A DNA stretch of 7,348 nucleotides from Candidatus Equimonas enterica (GTDB lineage Bacteria; Bacteroidota; Bacteroidia; Bacteroidales; Bacteroidaceae): contig JAGHRU010000161.1 of NCBI GenBank assembly GCA_018066225.1, positions 1-7,348 of the forward strand, written 5' to 3'. A program made the position numbers and the translations under genes. The notes under the pieces were generated by a model. That model made no database searches, was not told where the DNA came from, and saw nothing but the letters and a program-made list of their open reading frames with translations. Position 1 is the stretch's first letter, and every line of letters begins with the position of its first letter. This document shows positions 5,484-7,348 of the stretch, piece by piece.

Positions 5484-6215
5484 TTAGGCTTGCAGGAAGG
5501 CTTCTGCTTTGGCGATGTCGCCAGCATGGTCCACATCAAGGATTTGGGAGAAAGGATAGGCACGCAGGTGCAAGCCGTCGGCGATGAGCCCGCGCTGGAA
5601 ATTGCGCATACGGCTCTGTCCTTCCCCCATGCAGCGGTGCAGCGTGTGCAGGGCGTTGGGGGAGAGCGCGTAGATACCGCCACTGATATAGAGCGGTGTG
5701 GCGGCCGCTTCGGGCACTTCTTCGCGCTTGTCGTAGAAGCCTGTGACGCGGTGCTGGGCATCGACACCCACATAGAGCGGGCTTTCGTCGTCGATGTAGT
5801 CCGTCACCGCCATCAGTCCATCGTCGCCCGCCTCGAGCCCGTGGCGGAAAGCCTCGACATAGGCTGCAAACTCCGTGGGGCGGAAGATGGTATCGACGGT
5901 GGTGAGCACGAAGGGAGCGTCGCCCAAATAGGGCGCAAGCGAAGCAAAGGAGTGCATCGTCGAAGGCGTGGTCTGCACGACGATGCGCAGATGATACTCG
6001 GGATGTGCCGCAGAGAGTGCACGCACCGTTTGCTCCGTCTCGGGACGCAGCGTATTGACGATGACAACGATTTCTTCGGCCTCACACCCGTGGAAGATAC
6101 TGATGAGGCGCTCTATCATCGTTGTTCCGCATAGAGGGATGAGCGGCTTGGGCTGCGTGATGCCCTCAGCGGCGAGGCGAGCGCCTTCGCCAGCGGCAAT
6201 GATGGCAAACTTCAT
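5484..6215 (-). CDS. NTP transferase family protein (sugar-phosphate/polyol-phosphate nucleotidyltransferase)
   Basis: A 243-residue single-domain protein with the Rossmann-like nucleotidyltransferase fold. FAIIAAGEGARL (3-14) is the nucleotide-binding loop with the signature Gly-rich turn and Arg13. PKPLIPLCG (22-30) holds the conserved Lys23 that contacts phosphates. VLTTVDTIF (103-111) carries the metal-binding Asp108, and ILDVDHAGD (225-233) the second acidic pair. There is no C-terminal left-handed helix acyltransferase domain, so it is not GlmU-like in full, and its length fits GlmU-N, IspD-like or CTP:polyol-phosphate cytidylyltransferases. It would make an NDP-activated sugar or polyol from NTP and a phosphorylated precursor. 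In some archaea and bacteria a CTP:inositol-phosphate cytidylyltransferase is fused to a CDP-alcohol transferase, and the pair in this operon could be a split equivalent. Which nucleotide it uses is not visible. It starts 15 nt after the pdxA stop. Confidence 0.9.
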   Translation of the reverse strand: MKFAIIAAGEGARLAAEGITQPKPLIPLCGTTMIERLISIFHGCEAEEIVVIVNTLRPETEQTVRALSAAHPEYHLRIVVQTTPSTMHSFASLAPYLGDAPFVLTTVDTIFRPTEFAAYVEAFRHGLEAGDDGLMAVTDYIDDESPLYVGVDAQHRVTGFYDKREEVPEAAATPLYISGGIYALSPNALHTLHRCMGEGQSRMRNFQRGLIADGLHLRAYPFSQILDVDHAGDIAKAEAFLQA

Positions 6216-6230
6216 GGTGAGGACAGGCGG

Positions 6231-7295
6231 TTAATGTTGCTCGGAACGGTTAAACTCGCGGCGGTCGTGGAAGAGCTTGGGCAGCGGATTGGCGTGGCTC
6301 GTGTCGTAGTCGGCGCGGTGGCGGAAGACATCTATTGCCGTGTAGATGGCCTGCAAGAGTGAAGCCGGAGAGGCTTCACCGCGTCCTGCAATGTCATAGG
6401 CCGTGCCGTGATCGGGCGAGGTGCGCACAATGGGCAGCCCCGAAGTGAAGTTTACGCCGTTGTCCATCGACAACGCCTTGAAGGGGGCTAAACCCTGATC
6501 GTGGTACATGGCAAGCACGGCATCAAAGTGCGTGTAAGCCCCGCTGCCGAAGAAGCCGTCAGCACTATACGGGCCGAAGAGTGGTAACCCCTCTTCCTGC
6601 AACTTCGCTATGATGGGCGTGAGGATGTCGCCTTCCTCTTTGCCGATAAGTCCATTGTCGCCGCAGTGTGGGTTGAGGGCGAGCACTGCGATGCGCGGTG
6701 CTGACACCTGGAAGTCGCGGCGCAGTGAGAGATGTACTTGACGCACCTTTTCCTCTACGCTCTCTGGCGTGATGTGACTGGCGATGTCGGCTACGGAGAC
6801 ATGCGTCGTGACGAGAGCCACGCGCATGAGTCGGTTGAGGAGTATCATCAGCGGCTCACTCTCGAAGCAGTTTTGCAGGTATTCGGTGTGTCCCGAGAAG
6901 CGGAACTCGTTGCTCTGGATTGCTGCCTTGTTGATGGGGCAGGTGACGAGGCAGTCAAACAAACCCTCTTTCGCGTCTCTGACAGCGCGGTCGAGGGCGG
7001 CGTATGCCTGCTGCCCGGCTTCGGGCGTGGCGTGACCGTAATTGACAGGTGTCTCGTCGCTGCCAACGTTGATAAAGTTGAGCTGTCCGTCCTTGGCATC
7101 TGCGGCGTGCTCGATGACCACATAGTTGGCCTCAAGTCCGAGATGGTTGGCATGGATATTGGCGCAGTGGACATTGCCATAGACAATGGGTGTGCATATT
7201 TCGAGGAGTTCGGCGTCGGCAAAAGCCTTGAAGATAATCTCGTAGCCTACGCCGTTGGTGTCGCCATGCGTGATGGCAATTTTAATCTTTGACAT
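6231..7295 (-). CDS. pdxA: 4-hydroxythreonine-4-phosphate dehydrogenase PdxA
   Basis: A 354-residue protein, slightly longer than E. coli PdxA (about 329). It oxidises 4-phosphohydroxy-L-threonine with NAD(P)+; the product decarboxylates to 3-amino-2-oxopropyl phosphate for pyridoxine 5'-phosphate synthesis by PdxJ. Conserved blocks are ITHGDTNGVGYEII (8-21), TCPINKAAI (118-126), GHTEYL (135-140) with the substrate-binding His136-Thr137, TTHVSVAD (163-170), LNPHCGDNG (207-215), MYHDQGLAPFK (263-273) and TSPDHGTAYDIAG (292-304). His165, His210 and His265 match the three divalent-metal histidines of E. coli PdxA (166, 211, 266). All key residues are present, so it should be active. The start at 7295 has no clear Shine-Dalgarno, as usual in Bacteroidetes. 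It heads the run of genes seen here; whether it belongs functionally with the lipid-type genes, as a PdxA2-like dehydrogenase on another phosphorylated substrate, is unclear. True PdxA is the best call. Confidence 0.97.
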   Translation of the reverse strand: MSKIKIAITHGDTNGVGYEIIFKAFADAELLEICTPIVYGNVHCANIHANHLGLEANYVVIEHAADAKDGQLNFINVGSDETPVNYGHATPEAGQQAYAALDRAVRDAKEGLFDCLVTCPINKAAIQSNEFRFSGHTEYLQNCFESEPLMILLNRLMRVALVTTHVSVADIASHITPESVEEKVRQVHLSLRRDFQVSAPRIAVLALNPHCGDNGLIGKEEGDILTPIIAKLQEEGLPLFGPYSADGFFGSGAYTHFDAVLAMYHDQGLAPFKALSMDNGVNFTSGLPIVRTSPDHGTAYDIAGRGEASPASLLQAIYTAIDVFRHRADYDTSHANPLPKLFHDRREFNRSEQH

Positions 7296-7316
7296 ATTGG
7301 GTAGAGGTATATGCTG

Positions 7317-7348
7317 TTAGGGTTGTGTCGCGTTTTGCACTTTGGTGT
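7317..7348 (-). CDS. Possible C-terminal end of an upstream gene
   Basis: On the minus strand, nine open codons (reading TKVQNATQP) end in TAA at 7319-7317, 21 nt before the pdxA start. This short distance would suit an upstream operon member, but nine codons cannot prove coding. No other feature is seen between pdxA and the window edge. Confidence 0.2.
   Translation of the reverse strand, partial: TKVQNATQP

Noticed and set aside
5238..6134. Plus-strand reading frame of 298 codons spanning two minus-strand genes
   Set aside because: It crosses the junction of the ATP-grasp and nucleotidyltransferase genes, both of which have convincing active-site motifs. No recognisable protein family.

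Overview
The window looks like chromosomal DNA from a fairly GC-rich member of the Bacteroidales. The basis is the protein flavour (a PdxA opening ITHGDTNGVGYEII, an AlgI-type MBOAT paired with a short anchored SGNH-like protein) and the absence of clear Shine-Dalgarno sequences before the starts. Family and genus cannot be fixed from the sequence alone. All recognisable genes lie on the minus strand, so transcription runs from high to low coordinates. Long plus-strand reading frames are GC-driven shadows.

In transcription order: a possible tail of an upstream gene (7348-7317); pdxA (vitamin B6 synthesis, 7295-6231); a sugar-nucleotide-type nucleotidyltransferase (6215-5484); an ATP-grasp protein (5470-4649); a CDP-alcohol phosphatidyltransferase (4645-3677); a 203-bp MITE-like element with long terminal inverted repeats (3680-3478); an integral membrane protein of the MprF-type flippase family (3473-2469); a HAD-family phosphatase-like protein (2461-1730); an AT-rich array of five dyads at 22-bp spacing (1707-1600); an AlgI-type membrane-bound O-acyltransferase (1558-239); and the start of an SGNH/DltD-like membrane-anchored protein (226-1, cut by the window edge).

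The genes from pdxA to the HAD protein are packed with 3-15 nt gaps. The only exception is the MITE-like element, and removing it restores a 4-nt gap. They therefore look like one ancestral operon. Nucleotidyltransferase, CDP-alcohol transferase, phosphatase, ATP-grasp ligase and flippase-like protein together have the parts expected for making, trimming, decorating and translocating an unusual phospholipid headgroup. The MBOAT/SGNH pair downstream could O-acylate an exported product. That joint function is inference; no substrate is readable from the sequence.

The two non-coding stretches hold the most striking structure: a mobile-element insertion whose empty site can be reconstructed, and a dyad array in which one pair of arms has changed in a compensatory way.
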